Shown: positions 1-8,375 of the stretch, one piece after another | Layout: every line of letters begins with the position of its first letter | Position numbering within the stretch: position 1 is the first letter of the stretch | Source: Caulobacteraceae bacterium | GTDB taxonomy: Bacteria; Pseudomonadota; Alphaproteobacteria; Caulobacterales; Caulobacteraceae | DNA length: 37,533 bases | Direction of reading: 5' to 3' | NCBI GenBank assembly: GCA_019746095.1 | Contig: JAIESL010000056.1 | Coordinates: 1-37,533 of the forward strand | Program-made: the position numbers and the translations under genes | The notes under the pieces: generated by a model | The model's database searches: none | What the model was told of the DNA's origin: nothing | The model's input: the letters and a program-made list of their open reading frames with translations, nothing else

Positions 1-39
1 TCCGCTAAACCCGGAAGGCCGAAGGCCAGCAACACAGAG

Positions 40-76
40 CCGCCGGTCCCCGAAAGGGGGCCGGCGGTTTTGCTTT
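40..76 (+). terminator. Rho-independent terminator of an upstream plus-strand gene
   Basis: A GC-rich stem of CCGCCGG with CCGGCGG is extended by a CCCC/GGGG inner stem around a GAAA tetraloop and followed by TTTTGCTTT. This is a textbook intrinsic terminator on the plus strand. It ends whatever transcription unit lies left of the window and separates it from ugd, whose start is about 80 bases further on. Confidence 0.85.
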
Positions 77-156
77 GTCGGCTCGCGGGTTGCGGCGGGG
101 TGGTCAAAGCCGCGGCCGCTCGCTATTTCCGCCCGACGGACGAAGGACAGGTTTCC

Positions 157-1461
157 ATGCGCGTAGCGATGATCGGCACCGGCTATGTGGGCCTGGTTTC
201 AGGGGCCTGTTTCGCCGACTTCGGCCACGACGTGACCTGCGTCGACAAGGACCCGTCCAAGATCGAGCGGCTGGAGCGGGGCGAGATCCCCATCTTTGAG
301 CCGGGCCTCGACGACCTGGTCGCCGCCAATGTGCGTGGCGGGCGGTTGAGCTTTACGCTTGACGGGGCCGAGGCGATCCGGGCGGCGGACGCGGTCTTTA
401 TCGCCGTGGGCACGCCGTCACGTCGCGGCGACGGCCACGCAGACCTGTCCTATGTCTATGCGGCGGCCGAGGAAATCGCCGGCCTGATCGAGGGCTTCAC
501 CGTGGTGGTGACCAAGTCCACCGTCCCGGTCGGCACCGGCGACGAGATCGAGCGCATCATTCGCGAACGCCGTCCCGACGCCGATTTCGCCGTGGTTTCC
601 AATCCGGAGTTCCTGCGCGAAGGGGCCGCGATCGAGGATTTCAAACGGCCCGACCGCGTCGTCGTCGGCACCGAGGATCCACGCGCCCAGTCGGTGATGC
701 GTGAGCTGTATCGTCCTCTGAACCTGAACGAGACACCGATCCTGTTCACCGGCCGCCGCACCTCCGAACTGATCAAATATGCCGCCAACGCATTCCTGGC
801 GATGAAGATCACCTTCATCAACGAGATGGCTGACCTGTGTGAAGCGGTCGGGGCCGATGTGCAGCAGGTCGCCCGCGGCATCGGTCTGGACAAGCGGATC
901 GGCTCGAAATTCCTGCACGCCGGGCCGGGTTACGGCGGTTCCTGCTTCCCCAAGGACACGATCGCCCTCGTGCGCACGGCCACCGATGCCGGCTCGCCGG
1001 TCCGCCTGATCGAGACGACGGTCCAGATCAATGATGCCCGCAAGAAGGCCATGGCGGGTCGTGTCGCCCGCGCTCTCGGCGGGGAGCTGAAGGGCAAGAC
1101 CGTCGCCCTGCTGGGCCTGACTTTCAAGCCGAACACCGACGACATGCGCGATGCGCCGTCCCTGGACGTGGCCCCGGCCCTCATCGCCATGGGCGCGACG
1201 GTGCAGGCCTTCGACCCGGAAGGCATGCATGAGGCTGCAAAGATGCTGGAAGGGGTCCAGTTCAGGGACGGCCCCTATGAGGCGGTCACGGGGGCCGATG
1301 TGGTGGTGATCCTGACCGAATGGGACCAGTTCCGCGCCCTCGACCTCGATCGGGTCAAGCTGCTGATGCTGCAGCCCATGATGGTCGATCTGAGGAACGT
1401 CTACCGGCCCGAAGAGATGCGGGCCCGGGGCTTCCGCTACGCCTCGATCGGTCGCGCCTAG
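157..1461 (+). CDS. ugd: UDP-glucose 6-dehydrogenase
   Basis: Oxidises UDP-glucose to UDP-glucuronate with two NAD+, feeding exopolysaccharide, capsule or LPS sugar synthesis in the cytoplasm. The 434-residue protein opens with the Rossmann motif GTGYVG and has the family landmarks GTPS, TKSTVPVGT, SNPEFLREG and the catalytic-cysteine motif GGSCFPKD, with Cys at about residue 263. The C-terminal UDP-binding domain follows (LGLTFKPNTDD). Length and domain order match bacterial Ugd/RkpK. The open frame extends upstream to 70, but that part overlaps the preceding terminator tail; the ATG at 157 follows a good GGACAGG ribosome site and begins directly with the Rossmann strand. Its stop overlaps the end of a small convergent frame by four bases. 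Confidence 0.95.
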   Translation: MRVAMIGTGYVGLVSGACFADFGHDVTCVDKDPSKIERLERGEIPIFEPGLDDLVAANVRGGRLSFTLDGAEAIRAADAVFIAVGTPSRRGDGHADLSYVYAAAEEIAGLIEGFTVVVTKSTVPVGTGDEIERIIRERRPDADFAVVSNPEFLREGAAIEDFKRPDRVVVGTEDPRAQSVMRELYRPLNLNETPILFTGRRTSELIKYAANAFLAMKITFINEMADLCEAVGADVQQVARGIGLDKRIGSKFLHAGPGYGGSCFPKDTIALVRTATDAGSPVRLIETTVQINDARKKAMAGRVARALGGELKGKTVALLGLTFKPNTDDMRDAPSLDVAPALIAMGATVQAFDPEGMHEAAKMLEGVQFRDGPYEAVTGADVVVILTEWDQFRALDLDRVKLLMLQPMMVDLRNVYRPEEMRARGFRYASIGRA

Positions 1462-1625
1462 CGCAGGGAAACGCGGACCAGTTCGGGTTGGTCGGCGACG
1501 GCCTCGCCCCGGGGCAGAAGCATGCCTCCGGCCCCGATGACGATGGTAGCCGTCAGCACGGCCGCGACCGCGGCGATGGCGGCCAGCTTCACCCCTTCGG
1601 CGAATTCCTGATGGTCTGGACGCAA
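1458..1625 (-). CDS. Small single-pass membrane protein (hypothetical)
   Basis: A 55-residue product is proposed from a TTG start preceded by GGGGG six bases upstream. It has a short polar N-terminus (DHQEFAEG), one strongly hydrophobic alanine/valine-rich helix (about residues 12-35) and a short polar tail. The longer frame starting at 1739 is unlikely because its beginning lies inside the terminator hairpin of the neighbouring OmpA gene. I do not recognise a family. It converges on ugd with a 4-base overlap of stops. The membrane helix and the ribosome site argue that it is real; the non-ATG start and short length keep confidence moderate. Confidence 0.42.
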   Translation of the reverse strand: MRPDHQEFAEGVKLAAIAAVAAVLTATIVIGAGGMLLPRGEAVADQPELVRVSLR

Positions 1626-1705
1626 GCGATTCCCCCGCGACGTGCGCAGATCGTATCCAGCACCAGACGCGCTGCGCCGCAAGTCATGGAACGGTGTCCG
1701 ATGAC

Positions 1706-1736
1706 AAAAAAGGGCGGAGCCGCACGGCCCCGCCCT
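1706..1736 (-). terminator. Intrinsic terminator after the OmpA-family gene
   Basis: Read on the minus strand, an AGGGCGG/CCGCCCT stem with an inner GGC/GCC stem and a 4-base loop is followed immediately by a run of six T. It lies about 47 bases beyond the OmpA-family stop codon and ends that transcript before the small membrane-protein gene. Confidence 0.85.
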
Positions 1737-1782
1737 CATTCTGGTTGCGCCACAGCCTTTTCGGGCTGGCTCGACGCGGACC

Positions 1783-2457
1783 CTAACCGCGGAACGGACG
1801 GATCAGGATCTCGACCCGGCGGTTCAGGGCCTTGCCTGCGGCCGTCTCATTGGTGGCGATCGGCATGCTCTCGCCGCGGCCGTCGACATAGAGGCGGTCG
1901 GCCAGGACGTTGCGGCTGACCAGATACTGGGCCACCGAAGACGCGCGCTGGCGCGAGAGGTTGAGGTTGTATTCGTCCGAGCCGTCGGAATCCGCATGGC
2001 CGACGACGTCGACGATCGACTGGTCATAGCGGTTCAGCACACCGGCGACGTCATCCAGTGTGGCATGGAAGCGCGGGCTGATGGACGACTGGTTGGAAGC
2101 AAAGGTCACGTCCGAAGGCATGCGCAGGACCAGGTTGTCACCCTGGCGGGCCACGCCGACGCCCGAGCCCGACAGCTCGGCTTCCAGTTCGCGCTGCTGA
2201 CGGTCCATATACTGGCCGACGGCCGCGCCCCCGAGGGCACCGATCCCGGCACCGATCAGGGCGTTCTTGCGGCCCTGCTCTGAGTTTGAGGTGTTGGTCA
2301 GATAACCCAGCAGGGCCCCGCCCAGGGCACCGGCGATCACTCCGGTGCCGGTGTTGTTGGCGCGCGGCGCGGAGCTGTAGGGGTCGATGGTGGTGCAGGC
2401 GGTACCGCCGAGGAGGATGGCGATCGTCGCACTGGTAAGGAGAAGCTTGCTGCGCAT
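1783..2457 (-). CDS. OmpA-family lipoprotein with glycine zipper (YiaD-like)
   Basis: Probably an envelope lipoprotein that anchors to peptidoglycan. The 224-residue protein has a lipoprotein signal (LLGGTAC, modified Cys at about 21), a glycine-zipper segment with repeated GAxxGAxxG patterns (about 38-80), and a C-terminal OmpA domain (about 115-222) with the peptidoglycan-binding pattern HADSDGSDEYNLNLSRQRA and NRRVEI near the end. This architecture matches E. coli YiaD. The frame is open further upstream, but the ATG at 2457 starts the signal peptide. It stands alone with its own terminator downstream. Confidence 0.9.
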   Translation of the reverse strand: MRSKLLLTSATIAILLGGTACTTIDPYSSAPRANNTGTGVIAGALGGALLGYLTNTSNSEQGRKNALIGAGIGALGGAAVGQYMDRQQRELEAELSGSGVGVARQGDNLVLRMPSDVTFASNQSSISPRFHATLDDVAGVLNRYDQSIVDVVGHADSDGSDEYNLNLSRQRASSVAQYLVSRNVLADRLYVDGRGESMPIATNETAAGKALNRRVEILIRPFRG

Positions 2458-2630
2458 GGTGGGGCGTCCTGTCTGAAATAACTCTCTCGCGCCGAAACGC
2501 TGGCTTACGGTGAAGGTTCCTACCTGTACCGGGCCTGAACGAACAGGATCGGTTCCATCCGCCGCGGCTTTGCCAAGTTCGCGCCTTAGGGCGTATGGAA
2601 CGCGAAGTTCCCGAACCATGAGGCCCTGCC

Positions 2631-3605
2631 GTGAGCACGACCCCCAGCCCAGAGACAGCCGCCCCTGCCCGCAAGACGATCGAGCCGGTGTCGATGACCC
2701 TGTACGAGACCGACTTCCAGGCCTTTTCCGACCGGCTGGGTCAATCGTTCAAACGCTATGGCTTTGCCGTGATCGCCGACCACGGGCTGGACGAGGCGGT
2801 GATCAATGCGGCCATCGCCGATACCAAGGTCTTCTTCGCCCTGCCGGAGGAGACCAAGCGGCAGTATCACCAGCCCGGGACCGGCGGCGCGCGGGGCCTG
2901 ACCCCGTTCGGCGTCGAGGCTGCAAAGGGTGCGGCGACGGTTGACCTGAAGGAGTTCTGGCATGTCGGGCGCGAGCTGCCTGCCGGCCATCCCTATCGCA
3001 AATACATGCGCGACAATGTCTGGCCGACCGAGGTCGAGGGCTTCCGGTCGCATGTCTACGGCATGTTCGCGGCCATGGATCTGCTCGGGGCCCGGATCCT
3101 GCGCGCCATCGCCCGCTATCTGGAACTCGGCGACGATTTCTTCGAGGACAAGGTCGAGATGGGCAACAGCATCCTGAGGATGCTGCACTATCCGCCGGTG
3201 CCCGCCGGCGCTTCGGGCGTCCGGGCCGGGGCCCATGAGGACATCAATGTCATCACCCTGCTGCTCGGCGCCGAGGAGGCGGGCCTGCAGCTGAAGGACG
3301 CCGACGGCGAATGGCTGGACATCGCCCCACCGCCGGGGGCGCTGGTGGTCAATATCGGGGACATGCTGCAGCGGCTGACCAACCATGTCCTGCCGTCAAC
3401 CAGCCACCGGGTGATCAATCCGACGCCGGAACGGGCCAGTTTCGCCCGCTATTCGACGCCCTTCTTCCTGCATTTCAACCCGGACTTCGTGATCGAGACC
3501 CTGCCGTCCATGGTCAGTCCGGAAAATCCCGACCGCTACGCCGGCAAGGCGATCATGGCCGAGGATTTCCTGACGGAACGGCTGCGGGAAATCCGGCTCA
3601 TTTGA
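2631..3605 (+). CDS. 2-oxoglutarate/Fe(II)-dependent oxygenase, isopenicillin N synthase family
   Basis: A 324-residue non-haem iron oxygenase. The N-terminal DIOX_N-like region (FKRYGFAVIADHGL) is followed by the double-stranded beta-helix core with the iron triad His202-x-Asp204...His259 and the co-substrate RxS-type motif (RYS, 273-275). It belongs to the broad IPNS/UPF0676-like family found in many bacteria without beta-lactam biosynthesis; the substrate cannot be deduced. The GTG start is chosen because it opens the continuous conserved frame; an ATG at about 2694 is a possible shorter start. It is divergent from the OmpA gene and convergent with the TadG-like gene, so it is probably monocistronic. 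Confidence 0.85.
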   Translation: MSTTPSPETAAPARKTIEPVSMTLYETDFQAFSDRLGQSFKRYGFAVIADHGLDEAVINAAIADTKVFFALPEETKRQYHQPGTGGARGLTPFGVEAAKGAATVDLKEFWHVGRELPAGHPYRKYMRDNVWPTEVEGFRSHVYGMFAAMDLLGARILRAIARYLELGDDFFEDKVEMGNSILRMLHYPPVPAGASGVRAGAHEDINVITLLLGAEEAGLQLKDADGEWLDIAPPPGALVVNIGDMLQRLTNHVLPSTSHRVINPTPERASFARYSTPFFLHFNPDFVIETLPSMVSPENPDRYAGKAIMAEDFLTERLREIRLI

Positions 3606-3618
3606 GGGCGCTGCCCGG

Positions 3619-5538
3619 CTATTTCGATATCCTTAGCTGGGTGATGTCCCGGCCGATGGCGTTGAAGGCTTCGGACAGTTCGGTCCCGCTGCCGGCGTTG
3701 TAGAAACCGCTGGCGGTGGAGGCGCAGTATTCCAGCAGGTCTTCCGCCCCGCCTCCGGCGGTGATCTGGAAGCCGACCGTATAGATCATGATCCCCTGCA
3801 CCTTCATGGCGTCGCACAGGGCCCGGCTCTGGGCGTAGGGCTCGCCGTTGTCCGGGTCGCAGTTGTTGCTGGCCGCTGCGGAGGCATTGTAATAGCGCGC
3901 TGTCACCCCGTTGCAGTAGGGGGCGTTGAACTCACCGTCGGTCATGATGATCACGGCCTTCAGCGTCTCGGCTGTATTGTAGGCGGCCCCGCCCGACGAC
4001 GGCCACAACGAGCTGAAATTCGGCGACACCATATACCAGCCCCAGGCGATGCCGATCTGGCCGGCGGTCGAGCCGCTGACCGAGAAGGCATCGATGTCGG
4101 CCTTGATGCCGGAGATGCTGCTCGACAGGGGTTCGATCGTGCTGCCCAGGCAGCTGCCGTTGATGTCCGGATAGTGCCGCCCCACCCGGGCCCCGCTGGT
4201 CGGGGCCGCGTCGGTATAGGCCTGGGCACCGGTCCGCTCGGTGACGCAGCTGCTGATCCGGTGGGTCGCGAGGTCTTCGTTCTCGTTCTCGAACGCATAG
4301 TAGGTGCAGCCGGGCTGGGCACACCACGACAGGCCGCCTGACGTATAGGGCGAGAGCGAGGATGCGGTCAGGTCGATGGTATAGGTATTGGCCGTGGCAT
4401 TACCGACCAGATGGGTCTGGTCATTGATCTGGGTCATCCCGGAAACACCGGTGATGTAGACGTAGTCGTTGTTGCTCAGGCCATGCGCCGCGGAGGTGAT
4501 GGTGATCGAGCAGTCATTGTTCTGGCATCTCTGGACCCGCCCGGAACTGCCGGAATGGTTGCTGTAGTTCCGGCCATCGACCCGACTGCCGGACAGGGTG
4601 AAGAGCTCAAAGGTATTGGTGGTGCTGTTCCTGACGAGATAGGCCTTGTTGTTGAGCTGGGTCATGCCGGAAACGCCGGAGATCCACACCACGTCATTGT
4701 TGGCGAAGCCGTGCCCGTTCGAGGTGATGACGACCGGCCGGGCCTTGGTCGCCGCCGTGATGGTCCTCTGGGTGCCGGTCAGGTTGATGACCGCGCCGGT
4801 GATCGCGGTGGAGCCGGTGACCGACCCCCGGACCGAGGTCAGATAGCTCCCGGGGTTGACCGAATAGGACCAGGGCACCAGGGCGACCTTCGAATAGTAG
4901 GGCGTCTGGACCGGCTGGACGATCAGGTCGACCAGGTCCTTGGCCGCATTCTTGAGGTCCGTCAGCTTCTGCCCGCCCATCGACCCGGACAGGTCGAGGA
5001 CCATGGCTACCTCGATGTTGCGCGACGACCGGTCGACCTCGGAATGGGCCGCGACCGGCAGGTAGTCGTCCATGAATTTGCCGTAGGGCGGCAGGAAGAT
5101 GTTGGCGACCAGGGTCTTCACATCGACCTTGGAGCTCGCGATGACGACGTCGTCGCTGTTGAGGACGAAGCTGGTGTCGGCCTCGCGCAGGGTGATCTCC
5201 GGATAGGCCTTCAGATTGGCGCGCAGCGAGGCCAGGCCGACGGTGCGGAGTTCGGCGTTGGTCGTATAGGGCGACCGGGCCGCAGCGAGGGCTGCCGCGT
5301 CCAGCGCATCCTGCAGATTGACCCGCACGGTCGAGGCGCGGTGGATATCGACCCCGCCGACCGTCATCAGGATCAGGACCGGCAGGCTGAGGCCGAACAG
5401 CATGGCGACATTGCCGCGGGCGTCATCGGCCATGCGTCGGCTGAAGGCCCGCAGGCCCCGACCGATGCCGTCGAACCAGTTTTTCAGGCCCATTGCCGCG
5501 TCCACCGTCAACTGCAGGCGCAATCCGCCCACGCTCAT
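3619..5538 (-). CDS. TadG-like pilus/surface protein with von Willebrand A domain and two FCCH-like modules
   Basis: A 639-residue envelope protein. A basic N-terminus precedes the TadE/TadG-type segment (RGNVAMLFGLSLPVLILM, about 41-58), a single membrane helix. A von Willebrand A domain starts near 174 with an intact MIDAS motif DLSGS (182-186) and continues to about 630, ending in a typical ELSEAFNAIGRDITQLR helix. Inside it sit two related modules (about 268-312 and 344-390) sharing HGxxNNDxVxIxGVSGMTQ and ANT[FY]; they resemble the FCCH domain annotated in some bacterial surface and phage proteins. Many cysteines in the second half suggest disulfides outside the cytoplasm. Known TadG proteins work with Flp pili, but no other tad genes are nearby. 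An internal ATG at 5493 (residue 16) is an equally credible start. TTAACC motifs lie just upstream. Confidence 0.85.
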   Translation of the reverse strand: MSVGGLRLQLTVDAAMGLKNWFDGIGRGLRAFSRRMADDARGNVAMLFGLSLPVLILMTVGGVDIHRASTVRVNLQDALDAAALAAARSPYTTNAELRTVGLASLRANLKAYPEITLREADTSFVLNSDDVVIASSKVDVKTLVANIFLPPYGKFMDDYLPVAAHSEVDRSSRNIEVAMVLDLSGSMGGQKLTDLKNAAKDLVDLIVQPVQTPYYSKVALVPWSYSVNPGSYLTSVRGSVTGSTAITGAVINLTGTQRTITAATKARPVVITSNGHGFANNDVVWISGVSGMTQLNNKAYLVRNSTTNTFELFTLSGSRVDGRNYSNHSGSSGRVQRCQNNDCSITITSAAHGLSNNDYVYITGVSGMTQINDQTHLVGNATANTYTIDLTASSLSPYTSGGLSWCAQPGCTYYAFENENEDLATHRISSCVTERTGAQAYTDAAPTSGARVGRHYPDINGSCLGSTIEPLSSSISGIKADIDAFSVSGSTAGQIGIAWGWYMVSPNFSSLWPSSGGAAYNTAETLKAVIIMTDGEFNAPYCNGVTARYYNASAAASNNCDPDNGEPYAQSRALCDAMKVQGIMIYTVGFQITAGGGAEDLLEYCASTASGFYNAGSGTELSEAFNAIGRDITQLRISK

Positions 5539-5642
5539 CCGGCCTAAAATGGACCATCTCGGTTAAGAGAACCGCCAATGCCAAGGGTTAACCGGGCGGT
5601 GTGCGGCCGCCCCCGCCCCCGGATGGGGGGAGGAGGCAGGCG

Positions 5643-7544
5643 TCAGGACGCCCAGCCGCAATCCTTGCCGCGGTTCTGGGCCGTCAGCCAGGTGTTGAGC
5701 GGGGCGAAATAGGCAGCCACGGCCGAGGCATCGTTCTCGCGCTGGCCGGTAAAGGCCTCCATGGCCTCGGGCCAGGGCCGCGACTGGCCCATCTCCATCA
5801 TGGCGTTGAACCGCGCGCCGACGGCTTCATTGCCATAGACGGAACAGCGGTGCAGCGGCCCGGTCCAGCCGGCCTGCTCGCAGGCGGCCCGGTGGAACTG
5901 GAACTGGTAGATGTGGGCGAGGAAGTAGCGCGTGTACGGCGTATTGCCCGGGATATGGTATTTGGCTCCCGCATCGAAGGCGTTCGCCGGACGCGGTCCA
6001 GGCGGCACCAGGCCCTGGTATTTCAGCATATTGGCCGACCAGGCGTCATTGTATTCGGCCGGGCTGGTCTCGCCGTTGAACACGCCCCAGCGCCAGCGGT
6101 CGACCATCAGGCCGAACGGCATGAAGGCGATCTTGTCGAGCGCCATCTTGAGCAGGAAGGGAATGTCCTCTTCCGCCCCCGGCGTGGTCTGCAGCAGGCC
6201 GATCTGGTTCAGATAGGTGGGGGTCAGGGCCGACAGGCCGATGAAGTCGCCGATGGCCTCGTGGAAGCCGTCGTTCGCCCCGTTCTTGAACAGGAAGGGC
6301 TGATCCTTGTAGGCGCGCTGGTAGTAGTTGTGCCCCAGTTCGTGGTGGACCGTATAGAAGTCCTCGCCATTGACCTCGGTGCACATCTTGATGCGGATGT
6401 CCTCAAGATTGTCGAGGTCCCAGGCCGAGGCGTGGCAGACGACCTCGCGGTCGCGCGGGCGGGTGATCTGGCTGCGCTCCCAGAAGGTGTCCGGCAACTC
6501 GGCCAGGCCCATGGAGACATAGAAGCCTTCGCCGGTCTCGACCATCCTGCGGGCGTCATAGCCCGAGGCGACCAGTCGCTCGGTCAGGTCATAGCTGGAG
6601 GTGCCGCCCGTGGCCGGGGCCACCACGTCATAGATATTGCCCCACTGCTGCGACCACATATTGCCCAGCAGGTCGGCCCGGATCGGGCCGTGGTCCGGCT
6701 GGACCGCGTCGCCGTAACGCTCGTTCAGCCGGCTGCGGACATAGCAGTGCAGGTTTTCGTAGAAGGGTTTGACCTGGGCCCACAGCCGGTCGGTCTCGGC
6801 GGCGAAGGCGTCCGGCTCCATGTCATAGCCGGAGCGCCACATGGCCCCTGTGTCGGCAAAGCCCAGTTCGGCGGCACCCTCATTGGCGATGTCGACCATG
6901 CGGGCATAGTCGGGGGCCATGACCGGGGAAATCGTCCGCCAGCCTTCGTACAGGGCCCGGGCCTCGGCGGGATCACGGGTCGTGGCCAGCAGGGCGGAGG
7001 CCTCCTCGAGCGTTATCTGACGGCCCTGGTATTCGAACTTTCCGGTGGCATAGGTCGAATCCAGCCGGGTGGTGATCTCGGCCAGCTCGCCCGCGGCGCC
7101 GGGGCGGTTCGGGGCCGGCAGGACGATGCCGAGCCGCAGCAGGTTCAGCTTGCGCCGCACATCGGCCGGGACCTCGACCCCGTTGAAAGCCGCCGCGCCG
7201 TTGGCCAGTTCGACCTGCAGCTCGGTGTATTCGGCGTTGACCCGGCTCTCCAGCCACATGGTGTCATAGGTGATGTTGGTGGCCCGGCTCCACTGGATAC
7301 GGGCGGCTTCCTCGCTGAGGGCGGCAAGCCGGGTCTCGGCGGTGGCGACGAAGGCGGCCGCGTCTTCGGCCGTCGCGGGCAGTCTGGCCTCGGCGGCCGG
7401 GCCGGATCCCGAGCCCGCAGGTCCGGTCATCTCGACGGACACCGCGTCATCCACATCCCAGGATCCGTCGAGGATGGTAACGCAACCACCCAGACCGACG
7501 GACAGGGCGCAGGCCGCCGCGGCGGACATCAGGGTACGTTTCAT
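5643..7544 (-). CDS. M2-family (ACE-like) zinc metallopeptidase lipoprotein
   Basis: A 633-residue envelope dipeptidyl-carboxypeptidase-like enzyme of the angiotensin-converting enzyme family. The N-terminus is a lipoprotein signal (ALSVGLGGC, Cys about 21). The helical M2 body includes the zinc motif HELGH (about 401-405) and, 24 residues later, the third ligand Glu in GFHEAIGD. ANDGFHEAIGD is diagnostic for M2 rather than M3. The ATG at 7544 is preceded by a strong GGAGGA ribosome site. The gene follows mtgA on the same strand with an 82-base gap. The physiological role in bacteria is unclear; degradation of oligopeptides in the periplasm is a reasonable inference. Confidence 0.93.
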   Translation of the reverse strand: MKRTLMSAAAACALSVGLGGCVTILDGSWDVDDAVSVEMTGPAGSGSGPAAEARLPATAEDAAAFVATAETRLAALSEEAARIQWSRATNITYDTMWLESRVNAEYTELQVELANGAAAFNGVEVPADVRRKLNLLRLGIVLPAPNRPGAAGELAEITTRLDSTYATGKFEYQGRQITLEEASALLATTRDPAEARALYEGWRTISPVMAPDYARMVDIANEGAAELGFADTGAMWRSGYDMEPDAFAAETDRLWAQVKPFYENLHCYVRSRLNERYGDAVQPDHGPIRADLLGNMWSQQWGNIYDVVAPATGGTSSYDLTERLVASGYDARRMVETGEGFYVSMGLAELPDTFWERSQITRPRDREVVCHASAWDLDNLEDIRIKMCTEVNGEDFYTVHHELGHNYYQRAYKDQPFLFKNGANDGFHEAIGDFIGLSALTPTYLNQIGLLQTTPGAEEDIPFLLKMALDKIAFMPFGLMVDRWRWGVFNGETSPAEYNDAWSANMLKYQGLVPPGPRPANAFDAGAKYHIPGNTPYTRYFLAHIYQFQFHRAACEQAGWTGPLHRCSVYGNEAVGARFNAMMEMGQSRPWPEAMEAFTGQRENDASAVAAYFAPLNTWLTAQNRGKDCGWAS

Positions 7545-7626
7545 GGGGTGTTCCTCCTGGCGCGGTCTCGCGCCGCGTCGCCGGGCGTATCGGAGGCCAG
7601 CCAAGCGGCTCCGTCAAGCGGCGCGG

Positions 7627-8337
7627 TTAGCCGGTGACACAGGCCGCCAGACCCTGTTCCCGCACCGTGCCCATGGCGGCCTGGATGCGGGCGGTGCGGC
7701 GGCGGACATAGGGGCCGGGTGAGGAGGCACTGTAGCGGCGCGGGGAGGGCAGGATGGCGGCCAGCCGGGCAGCCTCGCGGGCGGTCAGCGCGTCTGCCGA
7801 CTTGCCGAACCAGTGCTGCGCGGCGGCCTCGGCACCGTAGACCCCGGGAGCCCATTCGGCGACGTTGAGGTAGACTTCCATGATCCGCCGCTTGCCCCAG
7901 ACGGTCTCGATGGCGACGGTGTAGCCGGCCTCCAGCCCCTTGCGGACCCAGTCGCGACCCGGCCACAGAAAGGCGTTCTTGGCCGTCTGCTGGCTGATCG
8001 TCGAACCGCCGCGGATACGACCCGACCCGCGCTTCTCGGCCCGGGCATTGGCCTGCAGGGCGCGCTCGATGGCCTTCATGTCGAAGCCGTTGTGGGCACA
8101 GAAGGTCGAGTCCTCCGAGGCGATGACGGCCTGGACCAGACGGGGCGAGATGTCGTCCAGCGACCGCCAGCGGTAGGACAGGCCCTCGCCCTCGACCGCG
8201 CGGCTGATCATCAGGAATGTGGCCGGCGGCGCGACCCAGCGCTGGATAACCACGCTGCCCGCTCCCAGCAGGACCAGCACCAGCAAAAGGGTCAGCAGGG
8301 GACGGCGCTTCTTCACGGTTCTGGTCCCCCCTGACAT
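7627..8337 (-). CDS. mtgA: Monofunctional biosynthetic peptidoglycan glycosyltransferase
   Basis: Polymerises lipid II into glycan strands at the outer face of the inner membrane. The 236-residue protein has an N-terminal membrane anchor (about 13-32) and a GT51 domain with the catalytic-Glu motif IASEDSTF (Glu75), the GGSTISQQ motif, and the downstream KRRIMEVYLNVAEW motif. There is no transpeptidase domain, and the length matches MtgA. It sits in a minus-strand series after the WD40 gene (38-base gap) and before the M2 peptidase. Confidence 0.95.
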   Translation of the reverse strand: MSGGTRTVKKRRPLLTLLLVLVLLGAGSVVIQRWVAPPATFLMISRAVEGEGLSYRWRSLDDISPRLVQAVIASEDSTFCAHNGFDMKAIERALQANARAEKRGSGRIRGGSTISQQTAKNAFLWPGRDWVRKGLEAGYTVAIETVWGKRRIMEVYLNVAEWAPGVYGAEAAAQHWFGKSADALTAREAARLAAILPSPRRYSASSPGPYVRRRTARIQAAMGTVREQGLAACVTG

Positions 8338-8375
8338 CGACTGATGGTGGCGCGCGCGAGCCCGGGGGGCAAGCG

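Noticed and set aside
418..1230. Long minus-strand open frame opposite ugd
   Set aside because: A shadow of the GC-rich ugd codons; no recognisable domain, while the plus strand encodes a complete known enzyme.
4411..5547. Plus-strand frame opposite the TadG-like gene
   Set aside because: Repetitive GD/RG composition typical of an antisense frame in GC-rich DNA; the minus strand has the membrane helix and MIDAS motif.
5563..5596. TTAA pair upstream of the TadG-like gene as a CtrA site
   Set aside because: The two TTAACC-like halves are about 24 bases apart rather than 7, so they do not form a standard CtrA box.
5601..7637. A 678-codon plus-strand open frame opposite the M2 peptidase gene
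   Set aside because: Low-complexity Gly/Ala/Val/Arg translation with no domain; the minus strand has the HELGH zinc motif, lipoprotein signal and strong ribosome site.
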